Source: CAYFLR01 sp964343805 (GTDB taxonomy: Bacteria; Bdellovibrionota_B; Oligoflexia; CAYFLR01). Taken from it: DNA of 64,000 bases. Shown one piece after another: positions 8,582 to 18,035 of the stretch. The position numbers and the translations under genes were made by a program. Numbering within the stretch: the stretch's first letter is position 1; each line of letters opens with the position of its first letter. Location: the NCBI GenBank assembly GCA_964343805.1, contig CAYFLR010000032.1, positions 1-64,000 of the forward strand, read 5' to 3'. The notes under the pieces were generated by a model. That model was not told where the DNA came from. It ran no database searches and saw only the letters and a program-made list of their open reading frames with translations.

Positions 8582-9043
8582 CTAATTAGCTATTTTAATA
8601 GGGGCGATATCTTCGCTTTTGACAGGATTACTATCTAAGGCTACAACTTTACGATCTTTTTTATTATCATCCGGTTTCTTTGAACTCGCAGGCATGGACT
8701 GCATCATGGAGGTAGTTCCTTCTATAATTGCACCGGCTTTTACGGTCATTGAAGGAGTAACAACGCCGCCCTGAATAATCGCAGTTTCGTTAATTTCTAA
8801 ACGCTCGCGGGCATTAACAGTTCCATTAATTTGCCCATAAATAACTACCACATCACCGGTTATATCTGCCTCTATTTGGGCTTCTTTATCAATAATTAGT
8901 AATCCATGACTAAAAATTTCCCCTTTTAGTATTCCGCCTATTCGGCTTGTGCCCGAACACAACAATTTACCATCAAAAGAACAGCCTGGAGTTAAAATTG
9001 TAATATGACCACTGGAGACATCTCCTTTTTCCCCTAGTTTCAT
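8582..9043 (-). CDS. Bactofilin-family cytoskeletal protein
   Basis: A 153-aa protein with the right-handed beta-helix repeats of bactofilins (DUF583): GKLLCSGTSRIGGILKGEI, ADITGDVVVIYGQINGTV and TPSMTVKAGAIIEGT, flanked by short unstructured ends. Bactofilins polymerise without nucleotide and organise cell-shape or envelope machinery. ATG 9043 follows AGGAG at good spacing, so the longer frame to 9085 is not used. It lies downstream of rny on the same strand, about 170 bases away. Confidence 0.9.
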   Translation of the reverse strand: MKLGEKGDVSSGHITILTPGCSFDGKLLCSGTSRIGGILKGEIFSHGLLIIDKEAQIEADITGDVVVIYGQINGTVNARERLEINETAIIQGGVVTPSMTVKAGAIIEGTTSMMQSMPASSKKPDDNKKDRKVVALDSNPVKSEDIAPIKIAN

Positions 9044-9214
9044 ATAAACTCCTTCCATCAGAAATAAGGAACAATAACGCAACATAATAAAATCTGGGTG
9101 TAATTACATATTACCATACCCAATTATGCAAAGTACAGATCTATATAGTTCGAAAATGAGAAGCTGGTAGGTTGGAATGGATGTTAATGTCTTTCCCAAC
9201 CCAAAGGTCCGGGC

Positions 9215-10780
9215 TTAAATGGTGGCAGAAATTTCCATCTGCCTAACCACAGTGAGACGCACTTGCCCTGGAAATCGAACTTCATCTTCAATTTGCTTGG
9301 CAATCTTATCGCTTAATTCACTGAGCTTAGTATCATCAATTTTTTTATTATCTACATAGACTCTAATCTCACGGCCCGCATGCATAATGGAAGAACTTAT
9401 CAAGTCAGGGTATTCATTTAAAATAGATTTAATAGAATCAATTCTTCGAGTGAACCCCTCTTCAAGGTCAACACGAGCACCTGGTCTAGCAGATGAAAGG
9501 GCATCTGCAGACTTTAAAAGATCTGCAAACGGTGTTTCAAGAACAATATCATTATGATGTGATCTAATAGTAGTAGCTACAAGCTCCTCTTCTCCATGCT
9601 CCAAAGCAAAATCTGCACTTATAATTGCATGAGATCCTTCGATTCTATAATCCAACGCTTTTCCTAGATCATGAAAAAGTCCCATTCTTTTTGCCTTTTT
9701 CACGTCCAAATTCATTTCCGCGGCTAATAAGCCCAGAAGTTCTGCTACCTCAACCGAATGATAGAGTTGGTTTTGGGTAAAGCTAGTTCTATAATTTAGT
9801 GCCGAAAGCAGTTTTTTTATCTCTCCATGGACCTCTTCCAATCCCATTTTCTTAAGATGTTTATCAACAATCACAAGCATATCTTTTTCTAGATGTCCTC
9901 GATTTTTCTTAAATGCTTTTAGAAAAAAGGAGGAATTGAATTGCTTTTTGGCTACCATTTCCTCGATAGTTAGACGCACAGACTCTTTATCAATGCCGAA
10001 TCCTTCAAAAATCCTAATAAAGTTAGAATCATCGTCCACTCTTTCAATTTTTACTGAACCATTTTCTTCTATGAATGCCACCAGCTGACCTTCATTATCA
10101 AAAAAGCGATCTCTCTCTTCGATGGAAGGAAATTCAACCAGTGTTTTCACTTGACCAGGAACCTCTTTGGGTTGATAGCGACCCATTACAGTGGCCAAAA
10201 CCTTGTTCGCATACTTCGCTGCGTTATCTTTTATATCTTCAGTAAATGTCTTAAGCCATTTGTTAGCTCGAGAGTTTTCCTGCTCTGTTATTTGCTCAAC
10301 GACCTCTTTACGAGCATCAGCAAATGACACAACACTGATAGTTTCAAGTCTCTCAACAATTTCTTTATGCATTTGTTCATATTGAGCAGTTTTTTCCTTA
10401 AGTATAGACTCTAACTCCTTACAGTTAGTCTCCATCTCAGCCAATAAAGCTTCTTTTTTACGAATACTTTCATTGACCTTTCTAGAACTCTTCTCTCTTC
10501 CTATTAGAAGCTGCTCTAATTCTTTAAAATCTTTCTCAGACTGATTACAGTCATCATAAAAGGTGGAGACTTTATTTTGATAGGTCGCCTCTGACTCGTC
10601 TTTCGCCTCAGAGACAGCCTTATCATAGAAAGATTGAGCCTTACTCAAGACTGAATCAACAAATTTATTAGTCTCCTTCCTAACTGATGAGGCCTTAAAT
10701 AAGAGCAGTTGCCTAAATAACAAGTGAAATAAAATATAAGATATGCCCAATGAGCTAAGAAATAATACCAAGATGTTCAT
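9215..10780 (-). CDS. rny: Ribonuclease Y
   Basis: A 521-aa membrane-anchored endoribonuclease that starts mRNA decay. Order: one transmembrane helix (about residues 2-24), a long coiled coil (to about 190), a KH-like segment and an HD domain with GLFHDLGKALDYRIEGSHA. Internal ATG 10780 gives the family's usual length and places the membrane helix first. The longer frame to 10978 adds 66 atypical residues and overlaps the divergent gene. The KH loop normally reads GREG but here reads DNEG, so the GxxG nucleic-acid-binding loop is lost while the HD site is intact. The gene is divergent from the SbcD-like gene. Confidence 0.92.
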   Translation of the reverse strand: MNILVLFLSSLGISYILFHLLFRQLLLFKASSVRKETNKFVDSVLSKAQSFYDKAVSEAKDESEATYQNKVSTFYDDCNQSEKDFKELEQLLIGREKSSRKVNESIRKKEALLAEMETNCKELESILKEKTAQYEQMHKEIVERLETISVVSFADARKEVVEQITEQENSRANKWLKTFTEDIKDNAAKYANKVLATVMGRYQPKEVPGQVKTLVEFPSIEERDRFFDNEGQLVAFIEENGSVKIERVDDDSNFIRIFEGFGIDKESVRLTIEEMVAKKQFNSSFFLKAFKKNRGHLEKDMLVIVDKHLKKMGLEEVHGEIKKLLSALNYRTSFTQNQLYHSVEVAELLGLLAAEMNLDVKKAKRMGLFHDLGKALDYRIEGSHAIISADFALEHGEEELVATTIRSHHNDIVLETPFADLLKSADALSSARPGARVDLEEGFTRRIDSIKSILNEYPDLISSSIMHAGREIRVYVDNKKIDDTKLSELSDKIAKQIEDEVRFPGQVRLTVVRQMEISATI

Positions 10781-10911
10781 ATATATCCAGTTGTGGAACG
10801 CAATGTTTTCCACTTTGATTAGTGCAATTAATCTTTTACAACACTTATATAATAATATAGTATCTAGGATTTGTATAATGGATATAGTATAAAACAGCAA
10901 GTGGTTTTTAG

Positions 10912-12057
10912 ATGAGCATAAGAATCCTATTTTCCTCAGATATTCTTTTTGACTATCCATATCCCTATATTTCTTCAAATGAAATTAGCCACCAACTCCA
11001 GCAGAGGAAAATGGAAACCTTTACTGAAATGATTAAATATGCTGAGGAAACAAATCCTAATGCATTTGTCATTGCAGGCAACTTATTCAACTTTTCAAAA
11101 ATATCCATTGAAACCATCTCTTTCATTGTCGATAGCTTTAAAAAGATAGCTCATATCCCTGTTATAATAACCCCAGGAGATCAAGACCCGTATACTATAG
11201 GCTCATTTTATACTTCTACTGATTGGGGCAAGAATGTATTCATATTTAAAAACGATCAGCTCGAGCCTTACCCTCTTGAGAACTGTGACGTGACGATTTG
11301 GGGTGCTGCGTGTAAAAATCTATTAGTCACTCCTGAGAGCCTCGCGCCTCCAAATACCTCCCATTTTAAGCAGGGAAATCTCAATATTGTCACTTTTCAT
11401 GGGATTCCCTTCGAAGTGCTTAAACCTCAGGTTTCCCAAAAGGCTAAATCCTTTCCCTTTCATATAGAAGCTTTCACCCAAAGGAATTTCAACAACCTGT
11501 TTATCGGTCATCACTCCACTTTTGTGAATCACTTTAGTCACAATTCTATTACTTTTTGTGGATCTCCATTTTTCAATCAATTTAATGACCTCGATAGTGG
11601 GTCCTTAGTTGAAGTTGAATTTGATTCAGAGGGACAAAAGAGGGTTAAAAGAGTTCCAGTGGCTAAAACCAATTTACAGCAAATATGCTTTGATATCAGC
11701 CAGTACAATACCAACGAAGCTCTCTTAAGCAACGTAGAAAAAGCCATTTTAAAACTAGCAACCCTTGAAGATGTGATTCTTCTAACACTCGTAGGAAAGT
11801 CTCAGCTTACGGGTGATTTGGATATTAAACAAATTGAAGAACATTTAAATAAGTTCTTTTATGTAAAAATAGATAATCAGGTTTCTGATTTTATAAATTG
11901 GTCCCAATATCTGGATGATCCCAGTCTGAAGGGTGCTTTTATTAGGATGCTGCTAGAAAAAGAAAGCTTTAATAAGCTGGAAGAAGAAGAACAGGACAGT
12001 ATCATCTACTATGGTCTAACAGCCATTATGAAAAGAGGGGAGTTAAAAATACTATGA
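10912..12057 (+). CDS. SbcD/YhaO-like protein with degenerate nuclease motifs
   Basis: The 381-aa protein follows the architecture of SbcD/Mre11-type phosphoesterases: an N-terminal calcineurin-like fold and a C-terminal capping/partner region. The metal-binding motifs are altered. DxH is S9-D10-I11-L12 (His lost), GD is G56-N57, GNHD is G89-D90-Q91-D92 (Asn and catalytic His lost), and GHxH is G199-H200-H201-S202 (last His lost). Asp10, His163 and His200 remain. Four of the usual seven ligands plus the catalytic His are therefore changed, and nuclease activity is unlikely. The frame is intact, and its ATGA overlap with the next gene implies co-translation. Homology is judged by motif order only. 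Confidence 0.7.
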   Translation: MSIRILFSSDILFDYPYPYISSNEISHQLQQRKMETFTEMIKYAEETNPNAFVIAGNLFNFSKISIETISFIVDSFKKIAHIPVIITPGDQDPYTIGSFYTSTDWGKNVFIFKNDQLEPYPLENCDVTIWGAACKNLLVTPESLAPPNTSHFKQGNLNIVTFHGIPFEVLKPQVSQKAKSFPFHIEAFTQRNFNNLFIGHHSTFVNHFSHNSITFCGSPFFNQFNDLDSGSLVEVEFDSEGQKRVKRVPVAKTNLQQICFDISQYNTNEALLSNVEKAILKLATLEDVILLTLVGKSQLTGDLDIKQIEEHLNKFFYVKIDNQVSDFINWSQYLDDPSLKGAFIRMLLEKESFNKLEEEEQDSIIYYGLTAIMKRGELKIL

Positions 12058-14444
12058 AAGTTCTTGAGCTTGGTACCCGAAAGTACCAAAAGCTTCAAAA
12101 TTTTAATATATCTCTATCTCCTTCCTTCAATTTGGTTTATTCAGATAAAAAAGAGGAAGTGTTCAACTTTTCTAGTTTAATTAATCACCTCCTGTCAGTT
12201 AAAAATCTTAAGGTATTTTCAGCCTCTACTACAACTCTAGGACAAGTAAAAGCAAGCCGTGCTGAAGACAAAGCCACTGGTTATGTAAAGTTTAAACTAT
12301 CTCACGATGTAAAACCATTTCCCGAATTATTAGACATAGAGAAAGACTTTTCCACTAACACTAACAAGTTATTTAATGGAATTTCTGGAGATTTACTCGA
12401 TGAAAATTTCTCCCTATCACAACATAGAGATCTATTTTCTCACCTCTCGTATTCCAATATTCCATTAGAGTATATACAGAATATCAGTCTCCATTCTCCC
12501 ACAGTCCCCCTGGAGACACAGGTTGAAAAAAACTACTTTACTGTTTTTCCTCTTTTTACACAAAACAGAAGTGAAGAAAATAGTATGTCAGAAGCACTAA
12601 AAAAGCTTTCTGATTTTAAAAACACTGAGCTCAAAATAACCGGCGACAATAGTTTCTCTGATATGAACCGCCAATTAAAAGGGCTAGCTAAAAAAGAACA
12701 GGATCTCCTGTCAACCATTGAAAAGCACCAGCTGCAAATCAAATCTGAATCTGAGTCAAACCATAGAAATGCCATCAAAAACGAACAGAATATGCTTGAG
12801 CTCCGCGAAGCTCACTTTACTTTGCAAGGTATGGAGCAAATTAAAGATAAATTCTATCGCTATGAAGATGAAATTAACCATTTGGAAGAACAAAAAAATG
12901 AAATTCAAATGGTGATAGAGTCTGTGGGAGAAATTCATAGTATTCAAGATAAACCTGTTTTAGAGCACTTTGCAGAGTACATGCAGCTACTTAAAATTAA
13001 GAAAGGTTCATCTAATTCAAACCAATCTGAGTCTCATCAAATATTTCAAAAATATGCCGATGACTATTTAGACTTAATAAAGAAGATTGAAAGCGCTGAC
13101 ACCCTTGAGGCCAAATATCAAGAGCTAGACCAAAACTCTGAAGAGAAAAGTAAGCTGCTTAAAAACATCCGATGGATGACATACACAAAGTCCTTTTTAT
13201 TAGCAACATCCTTCTTAATTCTCCCCTTTTTCCTCTGGTTACTATTCAACAGAAAGCATAAGTTTATCCAAAAGAAAGCCCTCTACTTAGTGGAAAAAGA
13301 AAAGAGTATACGGATTCAATTAGAAGAATTGGAAAGTGCTCATTTAATTAGAGATGAAATTTTTAAGAATCTTAATATAAACAGTATTGCAGAGTTAAAA
13401 GAGGTGATGCCATCTGAACCACCTCTTCCTAATATGACTGAAAAAGATATGGATAGATTTAACAAACTCAAAGAGGTTATCTCTTCCTATCTCACAACAG
13501 CAAATCTATTTTTTGATGAAAATACACTTTCAGATTATAGCTTGGTGGAAAGCATTTATAATCTTTTTAAAAAATACAACAAACTCACCTTAGATCAGTC
13601 CTATATCAATCAGCAGCAAAGAAATTTAACCACTGCCCAGAAAAAACTTTTAGGTGAAAGCTCGATCCAAGAAGTGGAAGACTTTATAGAGAAACTAAAA
13701 TCTGGATTAAAAGACTTACCTGATTTACCAGAAACTAACTCAAATGATTTGAAAATCCAGCAGAACCAAGCAAATCAAACACTCCTTAAACTAAAAAAAG
13801 AAGAAGAAAAGAGAATTGCTCGTATTGACCATCTGAACAAAGAGGTAGAGAGAAAAAACCTCGAACTAAAAGAAGTACGCAAGGAAATTCGACTCATCAA
13901 TATAGATCTGGATCATTATAAAAAACAAAAGTCCTGTGTAGACCAAGCCTCAGAAGTATTGAACCAGATGAAAGAGAAGGTATCTAATTCAATTATCCCC
14001 ATCTACCTTCATCAAATGTTCAATCAAAGAATCAAACGCTACACCAAAGATGCATTTACAACCATAAAAGTGTCTTCAGGTGTTTTCGAGGTTTTCTCTC
14101 CCAAAGAAAATCGTTTTGTAAGATTGACTAACATAGAAAAAGAAACTCAAGAATTAATAATATTCGCCATACGCTTGTCATTAATGGAGCTGATAAGTGC
14201 CGAAATTGATTCATTGCCCTTCGTCTTAAACCCCCAGCTTCTCCAGATGGATCCCGAGACCCTTGATTTACTATTAGATGATTTAGTAGAAATATCAAAA
14301 CAATTGCAAGTCATCCTCATTTCCCCGAATAAAAAGTTGAGAGAAAACTTCCAGACTTGGAAAAACTCTCAAAGCCAGCAAATAACCGAAGAAAAACAGT
14401 TTTCATCATTTGCATTGTTTACTTTGGAGCATTCTAATGGATAA
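12054..14444 (+). CDS. SbcC/YhaN-like coiled-coil protein, ATPase motifs lost
   Basis: A 796-aa protein whose ends align by eye with SbcC/Rad50/YhaN ATPases. The P-loop position after SPSFNLVY reads SDKKEEVFNF instead of GPNEAGKST. The signature region reads TNIEKETQELIIFAIRLSL instead of LSxGxxEQ (about residue 690). Walker B reads LPFVLNPQLLQMD instead of LILDDPF (about 720). Between them run long coiled coils (about 210-370 and 400-650) interrupted by a hydrophobic segment (about 377-397), likely a membrane helix as in some YhaN proteins. ATP binding is not expected. The frame is clean over 2.4 kb, which argues against decay. It is coupled to the SbcD-like gene upstream and overlaps the next gene by 8 bases. 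Confidence 0.7.
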   Translation: MKVLELGTRKYQKLQNFNISLSPSFNLVYSDKKEEVFNFSSLINHLLSVKNLKVFSASTTTLGQVKASRAEDKATGYVKFKLSHDVKPFPELLDIEKDFSTNTNKLFNGISGDLLDENFSLSQHRDLFSHLSYSNIPLEYIQNISLHSPTVPLETQVEKNYFTVFPLFTQNRSEENSMSEALKKLSDFKNTELKITGDNSFSDMNRQLKGLAKKEQDLLSTIEKHQLQIKSESESNHRNAIKNEQNMLELREAHFTLQGMEQIKDKFYRYEDEINHLEEQKNEIQMVIESVGEIHSIQDKPVLEHFAEYMQLLKIKKGSSNSNQSESHQIFQKYADDYLDLIKKIESADTLEAKYQELDQNSEEKSKLLKNIRWMTYTKSFLLATSFLILPFFLWLLFNRKHKFIQKKALYLVEKEKSIRIQLEELESAHLIRDEIFKNLNINSIAELKEVMPSEPPLPNMTEKDMDRFNKLKEVISSYLTTANLFFDENTLSDYSLVESIYNLFKKYNKLTLDQSYINQQQRNLTTAQKKLLGESSIQEVEDFIEKLKSGLKDLPDLPETNSNDLKIQQNQANQTLLKLKKEEEKRIARIDHLNKEVERKNLELKEVRKEIRLINIDLDHYKKQKSCVDQASEVLNQMKEKVSNSIIPIYLHQMFNQRIKRYTKDAFTTIKVSSGVFEVFSPKENRFVRLTNIEKETQELIIFAIRLSLMELISAEIDSLPFVLNPQLLQMDPETLDLLLDDLVEISKQLQVILISPNKKLRENFQTWKNSQSQQITEEKQFSSFALFTLEHSNG

Positions 14445-15264
14445 ACCTTTAATAAAATTCTGCCTAGCCGCTTTAACCCTGATATCCACTCCCCAATTAA
14501 TAGCAGGGAAGTTAATGGTTGATTTTCCTGATGGGCAATTAGATCTTTATATGAAGACTGTAACTATTACCCTATTAGAAAGTACTCAACTCACAGAAAG
14601 TCTATCCAGTGAAGAAAAAACCAACCAATACATAAAATCCTTAGCCAAATCAGAGGCTAATAAAATCGCTTTTTTTCGCACCGGTTTTGAAACTATTCTT
14701 TTAAAAGAGAACCTAAAACTCTCTGATTTCTTAATTCAGCAAAAGTGGGATAATGATACCATTGAAGCAATCATCAGACACAATGCCCCCCCTGTTTACA
14801 CAGAGTTCTATAAAGACGGTTACGTTAAACAAACTTTTAAGCTCTTTTTAGCCACTTTTATTAAAGAAAATCATTTTCCCGAAGTTGGCTCAGAAGCAAC
14901 TCCTGAACCTAAATTGGAAGATATTACCGGAATTATAATCAACCTTCCAAAAGACACTCCTTTTGAACCGGCTCTGATGTTCAACATTAACAGCACGGAA
15001 GGACACCGCATTTACTACCCTGAAAAAATCGACTTTTCCTCTTTCCAACAAACCGGCATGGCTTTTTATGCCACAGCCCCTCTCCTATTCAAGAATGAGG
15101 CCAGTGTAGGAAAAAAGCCTATAGTAATAAATGCATTGCCTGCAACTACAGAAGGGACAATCATCATAAGTGAAGAAGATCATCAATTGATGCTACAAAA
15201 AAACCCCACTCTCTCATTTTTAAGAAAAGGCAACGTCATTATTGTCTATCAGAGTAATGAGTAA
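14437..15264 (+). CDS. LPP20-like periplasmic protein
   Basis: A 275-aa protein with a signal peptide (residues 1 to about 23, ending LIAG). It matches the LPP20-type layout: an alpha/beta head with FYKDGYVKQTFKLFL, then TGIIINLPKDTPFEPALMF with an IYYPEKI stretch, and a C-terminal half ending FLRKGNVIIVYQ. LPP20 proteins are envelope lipoproteins or periplasmic proteins of unclear function; no lipobox Cys is present here. ATG 14437 has GGAG eight bases upstream. It overlaps both neighbours (8 bases each), so it belongs to the coupled five-gene unit. It is not a typical ABC solute-binding protein. Confidence 0.65.
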   Translation: MDKPLIKFCLAALTLISTPQLIAGKLMVDFPDGQLDLYMKTVTITLLESTQLTESLSSEEKTNQYIKSLAKSEANKIAFFRTGFETILLKENLKLSDFLIQQKWDNDTIEAIIRHNAPPVYTEFYKDGYVKQTFKLFLATFIKENHFPEVGSEATPEPKLEDITGIIINLPKDTPFEPALMFNINSTEGHRIYYPEKIDFSSFQQTGMAFYATAPLLFKNEASVGKKPIVINALPATTEGTIIISEEDHQLMLQKNPTLSFLRKGNVIIVYQSNE

Positions 15265-16951
15265 ACTAATACCCCTCTCCTTCTTCCTGTTTTACCTTAT
15301 TGCAATCTTTTACCTTCCCATTTTGGAAGTGTTCAAAACGTCTTTCCTCAGCGATGAAAACATTACTTCCTTCATAATGTCCCCCTATACATTAAAGACA
15401 ACTCTTTTTACTTTATATCAGGCCTTTTTAAGCACTCTTTTCTCCCTTATCATTGGATTGCCTGGTGCATTTTTCTTTGGGTGTTATCATTTTAAAGGAA
15501 AGAATATACTCTTTTCCCTTTCGGTTCTCTCCTTTACCTTTCCAACCATCCTCGCCATCCTAGGGTTCGTTATTATTTGGGGGAACAACGGTTTCTTAAA
15601 TAAATGGCTTATGTCCATATTCAGCCTATCCACTCCTCCACTGACTATTCTTTATTCCATGAAAGGAATCATCATCGCCCATATGTTTTTTAACTTTCCA
15701 ATAGTGATTCGCATGGTGGGCAGTGCATGGATGAAAATTAATCCTAAGCAGAGTATTGCTTCAACCCTACTTGGTAATAGTAAGTTAAAAACCTTCTTTC
15801 TCATTACCTTACCCCAACTCATTCCCTCTGTAATAAGTAGTTTTACTGTAATTTTTACCCTTTGTTTTCTTAGTTTTTCGATTGTTCTTGTACTAGGAGG
15901 AGGTCCGAGTTTATCAACCTTTGAAGTCGTTATTTATCAATTGGTGAGAATGGATTTCGATCTACCCTTAGCCGCCCGCTTTGCCCTTTTAGAAACCTTT
16001 CTTCTATGGCTTGTTCTACTACTGCTCATTCTTTCTCCAAAATATTTAAAAAGAGTACTTCCCCACCAGTCTAAAATTAGCAATCCCTTTACTAACTTAC
16101 CATCTCTCAAACTGACGGCTTTTAAACTACCTGATATGATTAGTTGGAAAGTCAAATCAGTATTCTTGCTTTATGTTTTTCTCATTTCATTGTTTATTAT
16201 TGGACCCATTTTAGGAATTTTGCTCACTCATGGAAATTGGCAATTTTTAGTCAATGTTCTAACTAATAAATATGATGCTTTGGTAGGAATCAACTTATTA
16301 ACCCCACTCATAAATAGCCTCAAGATTGCCTTCACCTCAAGTACATTAGCTATGATTATTGGAACCTTCTCTAGCTACAGTCTCCATATTATCCAAAGAA
16401 AGTCTTTATTTGCAGGGCAGGTTTTCTATATATTTTCTCTCTTGCCATTCCTTCTTTCACCGCTCATCCTCTCACTGGGAATCATGCTCAAATATCAGAC
16501 CTTTATTGACAGCTTTGATAGTCGGATCCCTCTCATTTTCATTGCCCACAGTCTCCTCAGCTACCCCTTTGTTCACCATTTTGTTGGACCTATGTGGCAA
16601 AATCTATCGCCAAAGCTCATTAAGAGCGCCCATTTGTTAGGCCATGGATCCCTCAAAGTATTTTTATTTATTATTTTGCCTGTCCTTGCCAAATCTATGC
16701 TATCGGGTTTAATTATTGCCTTTGGTATGTCCATGGGAGAAACCGGGATGAGTTTTATGTTATCCAACGAAGAAAGTATTACTATCCCGTTGGCTATTTA
16801 TCGGTTGATTAGTGTCTACCGTTATTCAGATGCCTGTACATTAGGTTTATTGATTGTTTTTCTCACCCTCGCGATGAGCATAACCGTTGATCTTTCACTC
16901 AAAATATTTTCCCAATTAAGGAGAAGTTGTGTCCCCTCCCTTAGTCATTGA
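15257..16951 (+). CDS. ABC importer permease, fused two-domain (ThiP/AfuB type)
   Basis: A 564-aa polytopic membrane protein with about twelve transmembrane helices in two halves. Each half holds an EAA-type loop that docks the ATPase (STLLGNSKLKTFFLITLPQL and SAHLLGHGSLKVFLFIILPV). Duplicated permeases of this size serve thiamine, iron(III) or 2-aminoethylphosphonate importers. No solute-binding protein is encoded in the operon, so the substrate cannot be named. The ATG lies inside the end of the LPP20-like gene, and the 3' end overlaps the ATPase gene by 23 bases. Confidence 0.88.
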   Translation: MSKLIPLSFFLFYLIAIFYLPILEVFKTSFLSDENITSFIMSPYTLKTTLFTLYQAFLSTLFSLIIGLPGAFFFGCYHFKGKNILFSLSVLSFTFPTILAILGFVIIWGNNGFLNKWLMSIFSLSTPPLTILYSMKGIIIAHMFFNFPIVIRMVGSAWMKINPKQSIASTLLGNSKLKTFFLITLPQLIPSVISSFTVIFTLCFLSFSIVLVLGGGPSLSTFEVVIYQLVRMDFDLPLAARFALLETFLLWLVLLLLILSPKYLKRVLPHQSKISNPFTNLPSLKLTAFKLPDMISWKVKSVFLLYVFLISLFIIGPILGILLTHGNWQFLVNVLTNKYDALVGINLLTPLINSLKIAFTSSTLAMIIGTFSSYSLHIIQRKSLFAGQVFYIFSLLPFLLSPLILSLGIMLKYQTFIDSFDSRIPLIFIAHSLLSYPFVHHFVGPMWQNLSPKLIKSAHLLGHGSLKVFLFIILPVLAKSMLSGLIIAFGMSMGETGMSFMLSNEESITIPLAIYRLISVYRYSDACTLGLLIVFLTLAMSITVDLSLKIFSQLRRSCVPSLSH

Positions 16952-18035
16952 AAATTTAGAGGTTGAACGAGGTAGTTTTCTGTTAAGAATTAAAAACCTT
17001 AAGCTCAATCTAGGTGAAAGCATTGCTATTTTAGGATCTAGCGGATCAGGTAAAACTACTTTCCTAGATACTCTGCTCGGAATCATTCCAAATTACAAAG
17101 GATCTATTCTTTTGCATGGAACCGAGCTCCGCACTATTCCTCTAGAAAAAAGAGAACTGGGAGTTATCTTTCAAGATTTTTGCCTCTTCCCAACCATGAA
17201 TGTGGCTCAGAATATCTGCTTTGGTATAAACAAGAAGAGGACGAACCCTCTAACGCTTTCCTCTTTGGCTGAAAAATTAGGAATAACCTCTTTATTAGAA
17301 CAACCCATTGCCAATTTATCAGGAGGAGAACAACAAAGAGTGGCCATCGCTAGAGCTCTCATGACAAGTTATCCCATCATGCTCTTTGATGAACCTTTAA
17401 ATGCCTTAGACCTCAAGTTAAGGCTCTCCATTCGGCAATTTATCAAAGATCAGCAGAAAGAGTCTCAATTCTCTTCTCTTTTTATTACTCATGATCATGA
17501 AGAGGCCATGAGTCAGGCTGATCAAATTCTTCTTTTTCATCAAGGAGAAATTATTCAACAAGACTCTCCTTGGTCTATTTATACCCAGCCCCTTTCCCCT
17601 TATATAATGAACTTCTTTGGCTCAACTAATATTCTATCTGGTCACTATCAATCGAAGGATTCTGAAGGTCAGCATCGAGTTCAAATCGGCCCTTGCTCCA
17701 TGAAAGGGACCTTATTCAATAATGATCAAACTAATCCCCTTAAAGAGAAAGACTCATGCCAAGTTTATTGTCGCTATACGGAAGTCAACGTCCTTCCTGT
17801 GTTGCCTAATAACTCTCAAGGCGATGAAGAATACTTATCGGGAGATATTGTTGATGAAGAGTTTTTAGGGAAGATTTGGAATTTAAAGATTCGTTTAAAT
17901 GATGTGCAATATAAGCAAATTCTCACCGCTACTGTTTCAGCTAGAAAGGGTAAGCAACTATTAAACCAAACTGACAGTGGTGTTTTGTTAAAATTAAATC
18001 AAATTTATATTTCAAAGGACAAAACAGACTACTAG
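16929..18035 (+). CDS. ABC importer ATP-binding protein
   Basis: A 368-aa ATPase with intact Walker A GSSGSGKT, Q-loop FQDF, signature LSGGEQQRVAIARAL, Walker B IMLFDEP and H-loop THDHEE. A C-terminal TOBE-like region (about 240-368) follows, typical of the iron/thiamine/polyamine importer group. It energises the permease encoded just upstream. The start is GTG 16929 with AAGGAG at good spacing, inside the permease gene. It is the last gene of the overlapping unit and meets the convergent lipoprotein gene with a 4-base overlap. Confidence 0.93.
   Translation: MSPPLVIENLEVERGSFLLRIKNLKLNLGESIAILGSSGSGKTTFLDTLLGIIPNYKGSILLHGTELRTIPLEKRELGVIFQDFCLFPTMNVAQNICFGINKKRTNPLTLSSLAEKLGITSLLEQPIANLSGGEQQRVAIARALMTSYPIMLFDEPLNALDLKLRLSIRQFIKDQQKESQFSSLFITHDHEEAMSQADQILLFHQGEIIQQDSPWSIYTQPLSPYIMNFFGSTNILSGHYQSKDSEGQHRVQIGPCSMKGTLFNNDQTNPLKEKDSCQVYCRYTEVNVLPVLPNNSQGDEEYLSGDIVDEEFLGKIWNLKIRLNDVQYKQILTATVSARKGKQLLNQTDSGVLLKLNQIYISKDKTDY

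Noticed and set aside
10781..10978. N-terminal extension of RNase Y by 66 residues
   Set aside because: It exceeds the family length, puts a second odd hydrophobic stretch before the anchor and overlaps the divergent gene; ATG 10780 gives a standard RNase Y.
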